From positions 2,537,166-2,601,165 of the forward strand of contig NZ_CACSIK010000001.1 of NCBI RefSeq assembly GCF_902705875.1: a stretch of DNA of 64,000 nt, written 5' to 3'. The notes below the pieces were generated by a model that did not search any database, was not told where the DNA came from, and saw only the letters and a program-made list of their open reading frames with translations. The stretch's first letter is position 1, and each line of letters starts with the position of its first letter. Positions 27,332-37,457 of the stretch are shown one piece after another. The position numbers were made by a program, and so were the translations under genes. Source of the stretch: Zhongshania aliphaticivorans. GTDB taxonomy: Bacteria; Pseudomonadota; Gammaproteobacteria; Pseudomonadales; Spongiibacteraceae.

Positions 27332-29464
27332 TTGCACTCTAACACTAGCGATCCAGAGATAAACGCCTTACAAATTTTACATACGGTGTACGGCTACGAC
27401 GCCTTTCGTAATCAGCAAGGTGATATTGTTAACCACGTCATCAATGGTGGTGACGCCCTTGTGTTAATGCCAACCGGGGGCGGAAAATCCTTGTGTTTCC
27501 AAGTCCCCGCGCTTGTACGCAGCGGCACGGCTATTGTCATTTCACCTCTCATTGCCTTAATGCAAGACCAAGTTATGGCCTTGCGCCAAAACGGCATAAA
27601 AGCCGCATTTTTAAATTCCAGCCAGAGCAGCTTAGACGTCAACGATGTCGAAACAGCTCTGATGAACAATGAGCTAGACCTATTATATCTTGCACCTGAA
27701 CGCCTGATGATGCCGCGGATGCTCGATCTATTAAACCGTGCTCCCTTAGCGTTGTTCGCAATAGACGAAGCTCACTGCGTATCCCAATGGGGGCACGACT
27801 TTCGCCCCGAATATATCAAGCTTTCGATACTGCACGAGAAATTTCCAACGATACCCCGTATTGCCTTAACCGCCACCGCCGACGGCCCCACCCAACGAGA
27901 AATTATTGAACGGCTTTCGCTGCACAATGCTCGCATTTTTAACGATGGCTTTGATCGGCCCAATATTCGCTACCGCATCAGTGAAAACCAAGGTAATGCC
28001 CGAGAACAATTACGCCGCTTTATCTTAAATGAACATGAAGGTGAAGCTGGCATTGTGTATTGCCTGTCACGCAAGCGAGTTGATGAAATAGCCCAATGGC
28101 TGAGTGCCAAAGGCTTCACAGCGCTGCCCTACCACGCAGGCTTAAGCACAGAAATACGCCAACATCACCAAGCGCGATTTCTGCGCGACGAGGGCGTTAT
28201 CATCGTTGCCACCATTGCCTTTGGTATGGGCATCGATAAGCCTGACGTCCGCTTTGTTGCCCATTTGAATTTACCTAAAAGCATAGAAGCGTATTACCAA
28301 GAAACAGGACGCGCGGGTCGCGATGGCTTAGCCGCCGATGCGTGGATGGCCTATGGTCTTCAAGACGTCATTACCTTACGCCAAATGCAAGGCAACTCAG
28401 GCGCCGAAGAAAGCCGAAAGCGCTTAGAGCAGCACAAACTCGATGCCATGCTGGGCCTTTGCGAACTCACCACATGTCGCCGCCAGGCATTGCTACGTTA
28501 TTTCGGCGACAAGCTAGATCACCCCTGCGGCAACTGTGACAATTGCCTTAGCCCACCAGAAACCTGGGATGCCACCCTCGCAGCCCAAAAGGCGTTGTCA
28601 TGCGTCTATCGAACCGGTCAACGATTCGGCGTTAACTACTTGGTGGATGTACTACTTGGCAAAGACCTTGAACGCATCACTCAATTTGGTCACGATAAAA
28701 TATCAACCTTCGGCATTGGCACTGAACTCAACAATACCGAGTGGCGCACGCTTTATCGACAAATTATTGCCCGGGGCTTATTGCGAGTAGATTTAGAAGG
28801 TCACGGCAGTGTCCAACTGACAGACAGTGCGCGCCCCATACTAAAAGGTGATGAACAACTAACATTGCGAAAAATGGTTAAACCAACCAAGAACCCCAAT
28901 CGCAAAAGCCGGTCCTTACCAGACTCTGTTAACAGCTCTCTCTGGGAAGCACTACGAGAACACCGGAAAACACTGGCGGCCGAACAAAGTATTCCTGCCT
29001 ATATGATATTTCACGACGCCACCCTAGCGGAAATGGCTGAACGACAACCACAAACACTAGAGCAATTAAGCCGAGTATCAGGCGTAGGTGAACGAAAACT
29101 CGATGCCTATGGCCAAGGCTTCTTGGCGATTATTTTAGAATTGACGAGCGAGCAGCCAAACAAGGGCATCAACGATACGGCGGCCAATAGTATTGACCTC
29201 GCCAAGCAGGGTCATTCTGCTGACGAGATCGCCACTCAACGTGGACTTTCTCTCAACACTATTTTTACACATCTCTGCCAAGGTATTACTAACGGAGAGC
29301 TAGCCCTTGATCAGGTAATAAACCTTGATGAAGCCCAGCGTAAGGAAATCCTCTTTGCCTTTGAGTTAAGCGAAGACGGGAAGCTGAAAACTGTCTTTGA
29401 ATCATTAGACGGCGAGTATGATTACAATATTCTTAAATGCGTAAAAGCAAGCTTAAGCATTTAA
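27332..29464 (+). CDS. recQ: ATP-dependent DNA helicase RecQ
   Basis: A 710-residue 3'-5' DNA helicase used in recombination and fork repair. Motif 0 ([12 protein letters not shown]), Walker A (MPTGGGKS), the DEAH box ([19 protein letters not shown]), motif III (ALTATA), motif V ([17 protein letters not shown]) and motif VI ([10 protein letters not shown]) are all present. A zinc-binding RecQ-C region follows (CELTTCRR then CGNCDNC), then a winged helix, an HRDC domain ([20 protein letters not shown]), and a C-terminal HTH_40-like extension. No ATG is available near the N-terminus; an in-frame stop at 27320 limits the start to TTG at 27332 (or ATT at 27329). It lies 10 bases after the DUF2058 gene. 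Confidence 0.97.
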   Translation: MHSNTSDPEINALQILHTVYGYDAFRNQQGDIVNHVINGGDALVLMPTGGGKSLCFQVPALVRSGTAIVISPLIALMQDQVMALRQNGIKAAFLNSSQSSLDVNDVETALMNNELDLLYLAPERLMMPRMLDLLNRAPLALFAIDEAHCVSQWGHDFRPEYIKLSILHEKFPTIPRIALTATADGPTQREIIERLSLHNARIFNDGFDRPNIRYRISENQGNAREQLRRFILNEHEGEAGIVYCLSRKRVDEIAQWLSAKGFTALPYHAGLSTEIRQHHQARFLRDEGVIIVATIAFGMGIDKPDVRFVAHLNLPKSIEAYYQETGRAGRDGLAADAWMAYGLQDVITLRQMQGNSGAEESRKRLEQHKLDAMLGLCELTTCRRQALLRYFGDKLDHPCGNCDNCLSPPETWDATLAAQKALSCVYRTGQRFGVNYLVDVLLGKDLERITQFGHDKISTFGIGTELNNTEWRTLYRQIIARGLLRVDLEGHGSVQLTDSARPILKGDEQLTLRKMVKPTKNPNRKSRSLPDSVNSSLWEALREHRKTLAAEQSIPAYMIFHDATLAEMAERQPQTLEQLSRVSGVGERKLDAYGQGFLAIILELTSEQPNKGINDTAANSIDLAKQGHSADEIATQRGLSLNTIFTHLCQGITNGELALDQVINLDEAQRKEILFAFELSEDGKLKTVFESLDGEYDYNILKCVKASLSI

Positions 29465-29562
29465 ATTAAGAATACAAAAATCCTACTCCATCATTTAATA
29501 CTCACTACAAACGCCTGTATGAAACAAGTCCTGCAGAAGGCGACCAATTATTTTCAGCAGAC

Positions 29563-30213
29563 TTAATCGTCTAGGAAAATATCATCAAGACGAAATACAT
29601 TTACAAGCGGCCTTAATTGCTGACTCTCAGAGACCATTTTTGCGGCTACCTCTTCGCCAGATATCGGCCGGAAACGCCTCAACCCAGGGATAGCGCACAG
29701 CGCAGGCAGCAAGAAACCCCCTATTTTTTCACCAAGGCGAACGTCACTGCGCGCACCTAGCAAAAGTGAGGGCTGAAAAATACTGATACCTGTAAAGGGC
29801 AAGGCTTTCACTTTCTGCTCTAACTCACCCTTCATTTTTAAATAAGCGCTGTGGCTATTAGCATTTGCGCCACTTGAAGAAACCAAAAAATAATGCGACA
29901 CGCCATTCTCTGCGGCTAGCTCTGCCGCTTTTAACTGATAATCAAGATCAACACTACGCTGTGCAGCAACCGAACCAGCTTGCTTAAGTGTTGTACCAAG
30001 ACACGAAAACAAAAAGTCACCTACAAACAGTGCACTGTGATTATCCAATTCTTCAAAATTAACAATGTGATTGGCCACCTTCAAAGAGGGATGACTCACC
30101 GCTCGACGCGTCAATGTCACAACTTTAGCAATATGATCAGCTTCGACAAGTTGATCAACCAAAGCGCGACCGACCACCCCCGTAGCGCCGATAACAATGG
30201 CAACCTTACCCAT
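29563..30213 (-). CDS. NAD(P)-binding Rossmann protein, HTATIP2-like atypical SDR
   Basis: A 216-residue protein starting with a nucleotide-binding motif (VAIVIGATGVVGRALVDQL). LFSCLGTT and YFLVSSSGANANSHSAYLKM supply the Ser and Tyr-x-x-x-Lys-like positions (SAYLKMK), and FQPSLLLGAR is the conserved block after the active site. This is the HTATIP2/SDR_a5 class, often annotated as oxidoreductase or nucleoside-diphosphate-sugar epimerase; the substrate is unknown. It is convergent with recQ. The sirtuin gene lies 102 bases upstream on the same strand. Confidence 0.86.
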   Translation of the reverse strand: MGKVAIVIGATGVVGRALVDQLVEADHIAKVVTLTRRAVSHPSLKVANHIVNFEELDNHSALFVGDFLFSCLGTTLKQAGSVAAQRSVDLDYQLKAAELAAENGVSHYFLVSSSGANANSHSAYLKMKGELEQKVKALPFTGISIFQPSLLLGARSDVRLGEKIGGFLLPALCAIPGLRRFRPISGEEVAAKMVSESQQLRPLVNVFRLDDIFLDD

Positions 30214-30315
30214 TTTTATTCCTTTTGTGAAAGCGCAGCTTTAGCAACGCAATTCTAAAATATAACTAACAAAACGCTAGCAACGACAAACCATCAACCC
30301 TAGACAAACAGTTAT

Positions 30316-31029
30316 TTACGCCATGGACTCAATAAGCTCCGCAACCAAGGCTGGCACCTCCACACTGGCCAAGCCATAACGGTGATCGCTAAAGGCAGAC
30401 TCCACTGCGGAGGGCTCAAGATTTATTTCCATGGTCTTCGCCCCTGACAGGGTAGCTTGGCGCACAAACCCGGCAGCAGGATAAACATTGCCCGACGTGC
30501 CAATGGCGATAAAAAGATCACAAGCCTCTAAGGCGTCATATATCTCTTCCATTTGCAGTGGCATTTCACCAAACCACACCACATGAGGTCGCAATGCACC
30601 ACGCAGCCCGCAACATTCGCAGCGGTCATCAATACTGATATCAGTCGATATAGGGTACACAAGATGAGTGTATGCACAGCGCATTTTCAATATTTCACCG
30701 TGCATATGAATAATATTTGTGCTGCCCGCCTGCTCGTGAAGATTGTCGATATTTTGAGTCACAACTAACAAGCTATCACCATATACTTTTTCAAGATCAG
30801 CTAGAGCTCTGTGGGCAGCATTTGGCTGAATATCATCACCCAATAATTGCGCCCGCCGCGAATTATAAAAGCGCTGTACCAGCACGGGATCCGCAGCAAA
30901 ACCTTGCGGCGTAGCGACGTCTTCTACACGGTGCTCCTCCCAAAGACCATCGTCAGCACGAAAGGTCTTGATACCTGATTCAGCCGAAATACCTGCACCA
31001 GTAAGAACAACAACTCGCTTATAAACCAT
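30316..31029 (-). CDS. cobB: NAD-dependent protein deacylase (Sir2 class III)
   Basis: A 237-residue sirtuin that removes acyl groups from protein lysines with [17 protein letters not shown] binds [15 protein letters not shown] supplies the catalytic region and [10 protein letters not shown] begins the zinc module. The zinc ligands include CECCGLRG followed by [10 protein letters not shown]. Tyr and Arg in the FYNSRR segment match the YxxR pair that lets class III enzymes accept succinyl and other acidic acyl groups. The length is typical of bacterial CobB. It is on the minus strand with the TM2-protein gene 39 bases upstream, so they may form an operon. Confidence 0.95.
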   Translation of the reverse strand: MVYKRVVVLTGAGISAESGIKTFRADDGLWEEHRVEDVATPQGFAADPVLVQRFYNSRRAQLLGDDIQPNAAHRALADLEKVYGDSLLVVTQNIDNLHEQAGSTNIIHMHGEILKMRCAYTHLVYPISTDISIDDRCECCGLRGALRPHVVWFGEMPLQMEEIYDALEACDLFIAIGTSGNVYPAAGFVRQATLSGAKTMEINLEPSAVESAFSDHRYGLASVEVPALVAELIESMA

Positions 31030-31068
31030 AACACCTCAATTTAAGTCGCATAAAATATTTGCAGACAC

Positions 31069-31512
31069 TTAGAACCACGGACGCTGACCATGTATATAGG
31101 TTTGATCAAAATCTTGATCAGTCTTAGTGATATATAAAATAAATTCTATGAACGCGATAATCCCAATCGCAATAGACGGTAACCCCAGTAATATAAAACC
31201 AAACAGGAAGGTTAGTAACATGATAACGCCCTGCTTATTGTAGCCAAGGTAAAACTTGTGAACACCAAATGCCCCAAAGAAAAACGCCAATAGTGCTGCA
31301 GCAACTTTTTTAGACGACGCAGTCGCTATGGTTTTATCAATATACAGTTTTGTCGCTTGTTCATTCTCTACAACAAAATCAACAAACAAGCCTGCGGTGG
31401 CAGCTTCGTCACTCTGCCATTCACTACCATCAAAGTCATATCGCTTACCGTCGTCCCCAGCAATCACACCTTGTCCGCTAGTCGCCTTATAGTCGAGTAT
31501 TTTTCCTTTCAT
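31069..31512 (-). CDS. Cold-shock-like N-domain plus TM2 membrane domain protein
   Basis: A 147-residue protein. Residues 1-~58 (MKGKILDYKATSGQGVIAG, DGKRYDFDGSEW, FVDFVVENEQATKLYI) resemble an OB-fold cold-shock-like domain. Residues ~75-135 form a TM2 domain: two membrane helices (AALLAFFFGAFGVHKFYLG and IMLLTFLFGFILLGLPSI) joined by a YNKQGV turn, plus a third hydrophobic stretch. This fusion recurs in proteobacteria; the role is unknown, perhaps linking nucleic-acid or ligand sensing to the membrane. The ATG at 31512 has GAAAG upstream. Confidence 0.85.
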   Translation of the reverse strand: MKGKILDYKATSGQGVIAGDDGKRYDFDGSEWQSDEAATAGLFVDFVVENEQATKLYIDKTIATASSKKVAAALLAFFFGAFGVHKFYLGYNKQGVIMLLTFLFGFILLGLPSIAIGIIAFIEFILYITKTDQDFDQTYIHGQRPWF

Positions 31513-31645
31513 ACTTTCACCATCATCAATGCCAAATGAGTTATGTTCGAGCTTGGTATGGCTCTTTTAATGCATGCTGCTATTCAGCCTCGATTCAAGC
31601 CACCCCAAGCGCGGGGAGTATTTACCAATAACATATCTATTGTGT

Positions 31646-32170
31646 TCATATTGTTTTTTGCCAAAACAAGGCTTGCCCCTGTTGCGGTTCCAACTCATAA
31701 GCATCAAAGCCACAGCGCTGATATACCGACTGAGCGGCGGTGTTGCCCTGCAATACTTCCAAGGTTAACTTACAACAGCCGCGCTGCTGTGCAAGCAATT
31801 CTACTTCCGCCATTAATCAGCCAGCTAAGCCTTGTCCTCGGTACTTAGGCAAAACGATAACATCGTGAATATTCAGCAATGGCTTACATGCAAACGTTGA
31901 AAACCCCTGAAAGACGGTAGCCAAGCCGGCTGGCTTACGATCACAGTAAATCAACAATGTTGCCGCATTAGTGACACTAGCCAAGGCATCGCACAAACCT
32001 GACAGCACCGTCTCTGAGAGCGCTACACCGCCACCCATGGGATCTACAGCATAATGTGCCATTAATAATTCAATTGCTGCACGATCTTCTTTTGCTCTGT
32101 AATCGGCAATTCTCACCTCAACCGCTAAACGCTGGTGCTCTTCGCCATTATTGAGTGTATTTTTACTCAC
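31646..32170 (-). pseudogene. GNAT N-acetyltransferase interrupted by one in-frame TGA
   Basis: The frame from about 32170 (GTG; the open frame reaches 32194) encodes a GNAT domain: EVRIADYRAKEDRAAIELLM, NIHDVIVLPKYRGQGLAG with the acetyl-CoA-binding R-G-Q-G loop. A TGA at 31817-31819 stops it at that loop. Reading on in the same frame gives LMAEVELLAQQRGCCKLTL, then EVLQGNTAAQSVYQRCGF and ends ALFWQKTI before a TGA at 31646-31648, which is the expected second half of the fold. So one substitution, probably CGA to TGA at the Arg after GLAG, broke an otherwise intact ~174-residue gene. A sequencing error is the alternative. The gene may be inactive, or yield a truncated product. Confidence 0.82.
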
Positions 32171-32263
32171 AATTAGTCTTTCTCTCCATTTCAACCTACA
32201 CCACAGCAGATCTATTATCTTGTATTGATTGTTGCCGTTGAAAATCGCTAATACAAGCGCCGA

Positions 32264-33244
32264 TTATTTTCCCTTAACATTCGCAGGCTGGATAATGTCA
32301 TTCGCAACGCTTTGCACGGTTTCTCGAAACCAACGGTGCGAGGCATCATTTTGCAAACTTTTTGCCCACAACATCCAAAGCGGGATCGGCTCAATATCCG
32401 CGGGAAAATGAAACCACCTGATGGCAAAGGCTTTTTCGTATAAATGAAACAATCGAGCAGGTATTACCGCCAAATAATCCGTCGCGGCAACGACTGGCAG
32501 CATACTTGTAAAATTCTGAACTTGTGCAGCGCGTTTGCGTGGAAACTCACGCCCGCCAAGTGCGAACTCTAATTGGCTGCGCTCACGACTGCGCAGAGGC
32601 AAAAAAACATGTTCTTCGGCTAAGTACTGTGCCATTGACAGAGTCGGGGTGGCGCTAACGCTTAATCTTGGATGTGATTTCCTAGCAATGACTAATAGCT
32701 TTTCGGAACCAATTATTTGAGCTTGCACAAGGTCTGATTCAGGTCGCACGTAATCTACAATTAGGTCCACTTCCATCCTCAGCAGGCGAGAAATTGAATC
32801 ACTCGCCAAGCCATAGGTAGCCAATGACAATCCTGAACCACTTTGTTGTAAGCGCGCCATTAAGGGCCCCAGCGCGACAGATTCAAAATAATTATCGGCA
32901 ACCACTGAATAACTGCGCTCCGCACGCGCCGGATCGAATTCCTCATTTGGAATCAAGGTACTACTTATTAAAGTAAGTGCTTCACGGATGGGGGAATAAA
33001 CATCGATGGCCCGTGGTGTTGGAATCATGCCTTGCCGAGTTCTTACAAAAAGCTCATCGTGAAAGGTTAATCGTAACCGCTGCAGCGCCGCACTCATCGC
33101 CGGCTGGCTAAGACCAATACGATCCGCCGCACGCGTCAGATTGCCCTCAATCATCAAAGCATCAAAACTAGCGAGTAAATTCAGATCAACAGAACGCAAA
33201 TTCACCTTATTATCAACCATACAAATAATACTCATACAAAACAT
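32264..33244 (-). CDS. LysR-family transcriptional regulator (NodD/PcpR-like)
   Basis: A 326-residue LysR regulator. VDLNLLASFDALMIEGNLTR followed by AADRIGLSQPAMSAALQRLR is the winged helix-turn-helix, and FVRTRQGMIPTPRA the wing. The C-terminal substrate domain (SYSVVADNYFESVALGPLMA onward) is of the NodD/LinR type. Three ATGs (33244, 33235, 33220) are in frame at the N-terminus and none has a clear Shine-Dalgarno sequence, so the exact start is uncertain. It is divergent from the fatty-acid-hydroxylase-like gene with a 66-base gap, the classic LysR-target arrangement. Confidence 0.93.
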   Translation of the reverse strand: MFCMSIICMVDNKVNLRSVDLNLLASFDALMIEGNLTRAADRIGLSQPAMSAALQRLRLTFHDELFVRTRQGMIPTPRAIDVYSPIREALTLISSTLIPNEEFDPARAERSYSVVADNYFESVALGPLMARLQQSGSGLSLATYGLASDSISRLLRMEVDLIVDYVRPESDLVQAQIIGSEKLLVIARKSHPRLSVSATPTLSMAQYLAEEHVFLPLRSRERSQLEFALGGREFPRKRAAQVQNFTSMLPVVAATDYLAVIPARLFHLYEKAFAIRWFHFPADIEPIPLWMLWAKSLQNDASHRWFRETVQSVANDIIQPANVKGK

Positions 33245-33310
33245 CTAATTTACAAATGACTCTAGCACGCTAAGATGTAAATACAAAATAACAATGTCGG
33301 TACTTTAGTC

Positions 33311-34171
33311 ATGGATCAATACGTTACTCTGTCAGTCATTATCTTTATCGCCCTGGCATCTCTGTGGGAGTTTCTTGCTGGACGCAACAGTAATGGTAAA
33401 AAAAGTAAAGAGGACTGGGGAATGGCGGTGGTAGCGTCCGTCAGTCTCAGCGCGGTGCAAAGACCCGCACTGGTTTTTGCAACAGCGTGGCTGGGACGCT
33501 TAATTGTCCCCCAATTTGAAGGTGGTCTTGCGTGGCTACAAGAGGCTTATTTTTGGCCGGTATTACTCGCTTACATTCTCATTGAAGAACTGCTTCATGG
33601 CGGCGCACACTGGTTTTCCCACGCTCGCCGCATGAGCTCAAAGCCCATGCTATACCTTCAGCAATTATTCAAAATTGGCCACCGACCCCATCACTTTTCT
33701 GGCACCAATGACGGTAAGGGCGAAATCAGTGTTACCCAAACTTTTGTTGAGCACTGGTTGTTTTGGTTTATCATGCCGAATTTCTGGTTCCAATTCATTT
33801 GCCTCTATCTAGGCCTTACCGAAATCTTTCTTTTTGGAACCGCATTTAAAGGCTTATGGGCAGCACATAACCATGTGAACTGGAACTATGATCTTTATTT
33901 TTTAAATCATCGCTGGGCTTGGGTACGAAACACCATGTTCGCCTTGTGCCATATCCTGACCTTTCCCACCCAACACCATCACCACCACGCCCGAGGTAAA
34001 AACTCAGCAAAGAATATGTGCAACTTATTATCACTATACGACTGGTTGCTATTTGGCACCCTCGCCATAGAAACCCGCCGCCCCTCGCAATATGGATGGA
34101 AGCAATCGGCCAAGGAAGAGCACAACATTTGGTATCGCTACTTTGCAATCGATATGAAGAAACTCGGTTAA
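33311..34171 (+). CDS. Fatty acid hydroxylase / sterol desaturase superfamily protein
   Basis: A 286-residue integral membrane di-iron enzyme. Histidine boxes are HGGAHWFSH (96-104), HRPHH (124-128), HNH (186-188) and QHHHHH (221-226), matching the eight-His pattern of the superfamily. Several hydrophobic helices (LSVIIFIALASLWEFLAG, WPVLLAYILIEELL, FWFIMPNFWFQFICLYLGL) place it in the membrane. Such enzymes hydroxylate or desaturate lipids, sterols or carotenoids using O2. The divergent LysR gene next door is a likely regulator. A hairpin follows the stop. The substrate is not determinable from sequence. Confidence 0.92.
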   Translation: MDQYVTLSVIIFIALASLWEFLAGRNSNGKKSKEDWGMAVVASVSLSAVQRPALVFATAWLGRLIVPQFEGGLAWLQEAYFWPVLLAYILIEELLHGGAHWFSHARRMSSKPMLYLQQLFKIGHRPHHFSGTNDGKGEISVTQTFVEHWLFWFIMPNFWFQFICLYLGLTEIFLFGTAFKGLWAAHNHVNWNYDLYFLNHRWAWVRNTMFALCHILTFPTQHHHHHARGKNSAKNMCNLLSLYDWLLFGTLAIETRRPSQYGWKQSAKEEHNIWYRYFAIDMKKLG

Positions 34172-34184
34172 ACCGTGCTTTAAG

Positions 34185-34216
34185 GCCATTTCACACCGCA
34201 CATAACGTGAAGTGGC
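34185..34216 (+). terminator. Hairpin after fatty-acid-hydroxylase-like gene
   Basis: GCCATTTCAC (34185-34194) pairs with GTGAAGTGGC (34207-34216), one G-U pair in ten, with a 12-base loop. There is no T-run afterwards, so it may be a processing or weak termination signal rather than a full intrinsic terminator. Confidence 0.4.
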
Positions 34217-34388
34217 TATAAAATCAGCGTATGGAATAGCTCACAAAATCATAAATAAAGGTCAGAATTAGCCTTGTTTTCTGCAAACACATTATACTTC
34301 ATCCTCCGGTTTTGATAGGATGCTGGCTATCGTGAATATACTGCCGGTATAGCTTTGCCATTCAACATTATAAAAACGAGACAAACTC

Positions 34389-36167
34389 ATGATTCTTTTC
34401 TCCCGTTTGCTAACAATAGTAGCCACGTTGGTTATTCCGTTAACGCTCACCGCCTGTGGTGGCAGCTCTAGTTCATCAAATTCAAGTTCTGCACCCAACA
34501 GCGGTCAGGCTGAAGTCAAAAATTATTTCGATCAAACCTTAACCGGCTTCGATGACGAAACCATTGCCTTTACCGTCTACATACCTGAAAACCCGCAAGG
34601 AGAGTCAGTTCCATTAATTATCCACAGCCATGGGTTTGGCTTATCTAGGGCCAAGAACTTTGAAAACCCTGATCCAATTGAATCATTTCTCACCAACGAC
34701 ATCTCTGGCGATGTAGCCCGACGCGCATGGTTAGAAAATGGCTATTATGTCATTAGCTTTGATCAACGAGGCTTTGGTGAAACGTCGGGAAATATCACGG
34801 TTATGGACCCAGATATTGACTGCCGCAATGTTTCGCAAATGATAGATTGGGCTGAACAAAACCTAATCAACTTAAAATTTGACGGTGATGACCCTCTAAT
34901 CGGCTCCATTGGTTTGTCGTATGGCGGCGGCTTCCAAACCGTGTGTTCCAGCGTCGATAAGCGTTTTGATGCGATTGTGCCGTTAGCAACATGGAGCCAC
35001 CTTCCGTATAGCTTATACGCCAATAGCACACCCAAAAATATTTGGTTAGATATCCTATCCATTGCATCAATGGGTAAACTCGAACCCTATCTTTTTGAAG
35101 CCATTATAGGTGCAACCACCACGGGCGAGATTCAACCCGAAACCGTAACTCGCCTAGCAGGGCATAGCCCATTGTCTTTCTGTAACGGCGAACGCAGTGA
35201 TGGCAGAACGCTGTCTACCGCCGACGCTCTTTTTATTCAAGGCAGCAACGACGTGCTCTTTAATATTAATGAGGCCGTCGAAAACTACGAATGCTGGAAG
35301 GCTCAAGGAAACGAAAGTCACTTATTTATTCAGCGCGATGGCCATATTTTACCGACACTCCAGACTGCCGGGAGACAGATATTATTTGGTACCGACGACA
35401 CCCTTTATTGTGGAGAAAAGACTTACCGTACCGATGATCTAGCGTTAGATTTTCTAGCATCAAAGCTGACCGGCACAACAGGTATGATCATTCCCGACAT
35501 CTGCTTCAGTCTGGCAGACCAACAGCTTGGCGTGACAAGTAGTAACATCCAGCGAGGCGGTATTTTAAGCGATGTAGAAGAATCGCAGATTATTCCAGGC
35601 GGCCTAAGCAATGTTATTGACTTACTTACCTCACTCCCTCTACAAACTGTATTAAGCACCTTGTCTTCACTGCCTATTGAAGCCTCTACCACCTTAATTG
35701 AGGTACTTACCGCTAGTGCCGACCCAAGTTCTTTGGTCAATTATTTAGACGATATTATTAACTTGCTTCCCAATGAATTATTAAGTCAATTAGTGGCAAA
35801 AGGTAAATTTATTCCGCTGCAAACAGCAACCGAAAGTGGTCTCCTTGCCGGTATCCCGCTCGCTATGTTGAATGTTGAAGGTGGCAATGGCGATGACAAT
35901 CTTTTATTTATCGGCTTAGGCAAACAGTCTGTTAACGGTGGTGATGCAAGTCTCATCAATGAGCAAGTCCTCCCAATACGCGGTAGCGGTCTACTCACTG
36001 AGGAAATGATTGGGGTATCTACCTCTATCGCAAGTGGCGATGTACTTGGCCTGATGGTATATGGCTTCCATCCTTATTTCACCCATTTGGCAAGCCTTAC
36101 CCAAGCGCCATTACCCGTCACTATTAGTGGCACAATTGACTTACCGCTAACGACTACTAACGAGTAA
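34389..36167 (+). CDS. Secreted lipoprotein alpha/beta hydrolase (S15/CocE-like)
   Basis: A 592-residue lipoprotein. The signal ends in the lipobox LTAC (Cys23), followed by a Ser/Gly/Asn linker. The alpha/beta hydrolase domain shows the oxyanion HSHGFG, the nucleophile elbow GLSYGGG (Ser177), a later acid candidate in IQGSNDVLF and a His in QRDGHILP. The N-terminal order resembles the Peptidase_S15/CocE acyl-hydrolase family. The C-terminal ~220 residues (from about residue 370) are Leu/Ser-rich and unrecognised. It is probably an outer-membrane or surface esterase. The ATG at 34389 is in a good context for a lipoprotein signal. It is convergent with the PhoD-like gene across a shared hairpin. 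Confidence 0.82.
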   Translation: MILFSRLLTIVATLVIPLTLTACGGSSSSSNSSSAPNSGQAEVKNYFDQTLTGFDDETIAFTVYIPENPQGESVPLIIHSHGFGLSRAKNFENPDPIESFLTNDISGDVARRAWLENGYYVISFDQRGFGETSGNITVMDPDIDCRNVSQMIDWAEQNLINLKFDGDDPLIGSIGLSYGGGFQTVCSSVDKRFDAIVPLATWSHLPYSLYANSTPKNIWLDILSIASMGKLEPYLFEAIIGATTTGEIQPETVTRLAGHSPLSFCNGERSDGRTLSTADALFIQGSNDVLFNINEAVENYECWKAQGNESHLFIQRDGHILPTLQTAGRQILFGTDDTLYCGEKTYRTDDLALDFLASKLTGTTGMIIPDICFSLADQQLGVTSSNIQRGGILSDVEESQIIPGGLSNVIDLLTSLPLQTVLSTLSSLPIEASTTLIEVLTASADPSSLVNYLDDIINLLPNELLSQLVAKGKFIPLQTATESGLLAGIPLAMLNVEGGNGDDNLLFIGLGKQSVNGGDASLINEQVLPIRGSGLLTEEMIGVSTSIASGDVLGLMVYGFHPYFTHLASLTQAPLPVTISGTIDLPLTTTNE

Positions 36168-36177
36168 CCACTGCTCA

Positions 36178-36211
36178 CCCGCTGGCAAACTACTGCAATA
36201 ACGCCAGCGGG
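36178..36211. terminator. Hairpin shared by convergent hydrolase and PhoD-like genes
   Basis: A perfect 9-bp stem, CCCGCTGGC (36178-36186) with GCCAGCGGG (36203-36211), loop of 16 bases. It overlaps the last codons and stop of the minus-strand PhoD-like gene and starts 11 bases after the hydrolase stop. It probably ends transcription from the left; no T-run is visible. Confidence 0.5.
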
Positions 36212-37302
36212 ACTCGCTCCTGCTGAAGCACTTCACCGCTAGTACTTCTAATTTGTAAAACCACTACCGGTCCCCTGCCTGTCTGCTCTATTTGAACAGT
36301 ACCAAAATTATCAACTAACACATTATGTTTCCGAGTCCGCAAGCTATTAATCTCATCAACCGCAGGGCTGTTCTCACCTACCGCAGAATTAAGCCCGCTG
36401 CTAGTCAATTCATAGAGAGGGTACATGCTTGCCGTTTGCAGGCGTGATATTTCAGCAAGGTGACGATCACCGCTTAGTAAAACAACACCCTCGGCGCCGC
36501 TACTGCCTAACAAAGCGAGTAAGCGCTCACGTTCACGCGGAAAGTTAGCCCATTTTTCAAAGCAATGCTCCGTTGGTAATACTTGAATGCTAGACACCAC
36601 TAAACGAATATCTGCAGGCTCACTCAACACCTCAGCCAACCACTGCCACTGCGACTCACCCAGTACTGTAGCCCCAGCGGTTTCATTGGCGACAATACCG
36701 GTAGGCTGGCAGGCATTGCGATTGTCATCACGTAATATTTCACTTCGATAACTGCGAGTATCTAACATAATCATTTGTATGCGTAATCCCGCTGCGTGAA
36801 TTACGCGATGGTGATATACACCCGTCTGCACCGAATCACCGATTTCACGAGGATCAAGCTGAAAAAAATCACTAAAATACTGCTTAGACTTCCCTTTGAA
36901 AACATAGTCATTTCCGCCGTCATTTAAGCCGTAATCATGATCATCCCAGGTTGCATAGACACCGGTACCGGCCTGCTCAGCAGCCTTTAAAAATCCGGTA
37001 AAATCAGCATTAAGCGCTAGGTCCCGATATGCCTGCTGGATACGCTGTGGCTCTCGCTGCTTTAAGTATGGGCCAACATCGGTATATACATTATCGCCAG
37101 CAAAAATAAAGGCTTCAGATTGTAAGGCTGATATCGCCTGCCAAACCGGTTGATCCGCCCACTGCCTAAGGCAAGAACCAAAACTAATGGTAACAACATC
37201 GCTTAAAGAAGGAGCTGTGGTAGCAGGATTAGATACCCGTGGTGACACAGAACATCCCGAGAAAAAAGAAACTATTAGTAATACAAAAATTGACGCTTTC
37301 AT
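36190..37302 (-). CDS. PhoD-like metallophosphatase lipoprotein
   Basis: A 370-residue protein. The N-terminus is a lipoprotein signal (VLLIVSFFSGC, lipid-anchored Cys17). PhoD-type metal-binding motifs are FGSCLRQ, FAGDNVYTDV, YATWDDHDYGLND and LLSGDRHLAEIS. Members hydrolyse phosphodiesters or phosphomonoesters and depend on Ca or Fe. The ATG at 37302 has AAGG 8 bases upstream; a GTG two codons earlier is too close to that site. The protein is shorter than classical PhoD (about 550), matching the short PhoD-like group. No Pho box was identified upstream. Confidence 0.88.
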   Translation of the reverse strand: MKASIFVLLIVSFFSGCSVSPRVSNPATTAPSLSDVVTISFGSCLRQWADQPVWQAISALQSEAFIFAGDNVYTDVGPYLKQREPQRIQQAYRDLALNADFTGFLKAAEQAGTGVYATWDDHDYGLNDGGNDYVFKGKSKQYFSDFFQLDPREIGDSVQTGVYHHRVIHAAGLRIQMIMLDTRSYRSEILRDDNRNACQPTGIVANETAGATVLGESQWQWLAEVLSEPADIRLVVSSIQVLPTEHCFEKWANFPRERERLLALLGSSGAEGVVLLSGDRHLAEISRLQTASMYPLYELTSSGLNSAVGENSPAVDEINSLRTRKHNVLVDNFGTVQIEQTGRGPVVVLQIRSTSGEVLQQERVPLALLQ

Positions 37303-37457
37303 GCTCACCGCCTTGTTAAATATAAGCCCTCTTGAGGATTATGTTTTAACAGCAGGCGATGACAATTTAAGGTCAGCAAGGCAACAAGCCAAACATTGCT
37401 CTTAGCTCGCCAGTATCAAGGTAAGGTACTCCTCGTTACTTAAAAAGTTTAGAGGTG

